A stretch of DNA of 8,161 nt from Candidatus Hodarchaeota archaeon (GTDB lineage Archaea > Asgardarchaeota > Heimdallarchaeia > Hodarchaeales > YT1-057). The notes beneath the pieces were generated by a model. The model searched no databases. It was not told where the DNA came from and saw only the letters and a list, made by a program, of their open reading frames with translations. The stretch is from the NCBI GenBank assembly GCA_016839955.1, contig JAEOTI010000651.1:1-8161 (forward strand), in the 5' to 3' direction. Within the stretch, counting starts at the first letter, position 1; each line of letters starts with the position of its first letter. Shown here in pieces: positions 7,111 through 8,161 of this stretch. The translations under genes were made by a program, and so were the position numbers.

Positions 7111-7959
7111 TATCCCAAGTTGAGTTTGGAGAGAAAAACCCCTTATTTTACGTCGCTTGATCTTCCAAACCCGACGAATAAAATCGTTGAGACAATTTTG
7201 AAAGTCAGGTGTCTCATTCTTTTTTCTTATTGGTGAAAAATGAAATTTTAGTGTTTCTCGTTCCTTTACAGGCATTGTAAGTGATATTGCATATTTTTCT
7301 TTAATTAAATGAACTACTACAGTTTCCCAATCACCTAATTTTATTTTACTCTCCAATTGGACTGCATTTTGAAGTAGTGGCATATCTGCTTCTTTAAAAA
7401 TATCCCTTGGGTGTTCTATTGTTAATTTACTAGTTGAAAGGTTTGTTTTGCCAAGACGAATCTCTGCACCCTCCTCTAACAAACGTTCAAGAAATAACAT
7501 TAGTTCATTTTTTGTTAAACCTATTTGATTTAATGCTGATTTGAGGAGAATGGATGAATTATGAGTTATACGTTCATATTCTTCTTGACCTATTGTTCCT
7601 GAAAGGGTGGTTATAGAAACAATTGGAATATTCTGCACTTTGGTTACGCAGACCAGGAATGGCATTTTTGAAGTTTTTTCATACGATAATCCCGTTAATT
7701 GACTTAAAACAGATTCAACAGATTGAGTTGCTATTGATTTTTTTCCGAGATAATATACCATTGAAGGTGATGATTGAGGATTGTAGAAGAAGTCATCAGG
7801 AATTTTAGTCAAAGTTCCTCGTCCTAATAATGGTCCTGCTATCTCTGTGGTCAAAAATCCTTCACGTTCAATTATGTTCTCAGAAAGACGAGTTAAAAGG
7901 TCCTCAGGAATTGTATGTGGAAAATTCTTTGTTTTTATTGAATAGAATTGTGTTCTCAT
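7105..7959 (-). CDS. Unrecognised 284-residue protein in the nurA-herA-mre11-rad50 operon
   Basis: I do not recognise this family. It starts at ATG (7957-7959), which overlaps the stop of the upstream winged-helix gene as ATGA, and ends six bases before nurA. There is no signal peptide or membrane segment, so it is probably cytoplasmic. The N-terminal half looks mixed alpha/beta, with a hydrophobic strand pair at 101-119 (FLVCVTKV, IPIVSITTL). Residues 147-180 (GLTKNELMLFLERLLEEG followed by a polar hairpin) loosely resemble a helix-turn-helix with wing. Residues 211-229 look like another strand pair. The tail (244-273) is strongly basic, with KIKRRKIR at 266-273, which suggests nucleic-acid contact. 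No catalytic motif stands out. The operon position suggests a role in or control of end resection, but this is inference only. Confidence 0.9.
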   Translation of the reverse strand: MRTQFYSIKTKNFPHTIPEDLLTRLSENIIEREGFLTTEIAGPLLGRGTLTKIPDDFFYNPQSSPSMVYYLGKKSIATQSVESVLSQLTGLSYEKTSKMPFLVCVTKVQNIPIVSITTLSGTIGQEEYERITHNSSILLKSALNQIGLTKNELMLFLERLLEEGAEIRLGKTNLSTSKLTIEHPRDIFKEADMPLLQNAVQLESKIKLGDWETVVVHLIKEKYAISLTMPVKERETLKFHFSPIRKKNETPDFQNCLNDFIRRVWKIKRRKIRGFSLQTQLGIG

Positions 7960-8161
7960 AACCTTTCACTTTCTATTTGTTGTTGTTCAAATTCTGCAAG
8001 AGCTAATACACTAAGTTTATAGTAAGCACTTCTTCCAATCTGTCTCTTATCTGCAAGACCTTTATTTACAAGACGTTCAAGGTATTTCCAAGCCAAGGAA
8101 TGACTTCCAGAGATCTGACTGGAAAGTTCTCTGGGAGTGATACCTAAAGGAAATTTGAGTA
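7956..8161 (-). CDS. C-terminal part of a winged helix-turn-helix protein (5' end outside the window)
   Basis: Sixty-seven residues run from the right edge to a TGA at 7956-7958, overlapping the next gene by four bases. They read as a complete winged helix: a helix over TPRELSSQISG, the recognition helix SLAWKYLERLVNKGLADK, a wing (RQIGRSAYYKLS), then a short Glu/Gln-rich helix that ends the protein. This layout is typical of archaeal ArsR/MarR-like or replication-initiator-like DNA-binding domains. With only the C-terminus visible I cannot tell whether it is a small regulator of the operon or one domain of a larger protein. Translational overlap with the 284-residue gene indicates the same transcript. 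Confidence 0.8.
   Translation of the reverse strand, partial: LKFPLGITPRELSSQISGSHSLAWKYLERLVNKGLADKRQIGRSAYYKLSVLALAEFEQQQIESERL

Noticed and set aside
1..8161. tRNA or rRNA genes, CRISPR repeats, insertion sequences and attachment sites
   Set aside because: I looked for them and saw none. Nearly all bases are covered by the coding regions listed.

Overview
The window is AT-rich and reads as archaeal. It holds the archaeal end-resection set (NurA nuclease, HerA hexameric translocase, Mre11 nuclease, Rad50 ATPase) as one tightly packed minus-strand operon. Its ribosome binding sites are of the GGTGA type, several starts are non-ATG, and a neighbouring gene encodes a classical C2H2 zinc finger. 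The lineage cannot be fixed from this piece alone. An Asgard-type or other uncultivated mesophilic archaeon is a guess from base composition and the zinc finger.

Layout. Positions 1-286 (+) hold the 3' end of a gene ending in one C2H2 zinc finger, followed by a T-run that may terminate its transcript. Positions 287-505 are a 219-base convergent gap in which I see no gene and no obvious terminator for the minus-strand operon. From 506 to the right edge everything is on the minus strand and is transcribed leftwards: a winged-helix protein cut by the edge (7956-8161), a 284-residue protein I do not recognise (7105-7959), nurA (6070-7098), herA (4489-6069), mre11 (3279-4502, possibly from 4529) and rad50 (506-3277). 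Junctions are a 4-base ATGA overlap, a 6-base gap, direct abutment, a 14- or 41-base overlap, and a 1-base gap. This points to a single transcript with translational coupling.

Function. In characterised archaea, Mre11-Rad50 recognises and opens DNA ends, and HerA-NurA then resects the 5' strand to give 3' overhangs for RadA recombination. Active-site motifs are intact in all four proteins, so this set looks functional.

Main oddity. The Rad50 has no CxxC zinc hook. At the apex of its coiled coil, where the hook should be, there is a double hydrophobic segment (residues about 467-507) flanked by basic clusters on both sides. It looks like a transmembrane hairpin, which would anchor the complex to the membrane with both coil arms in the cytoplasm. 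The bacterial YhaN/YhaO pair is, as I recall, a similar arrangement, but I know of no described archaeal Rad50 of this type next to mre11, herA and nurA. The winged-helix gene and the unknown 284-residue gene in the same operon are candidate extra components.
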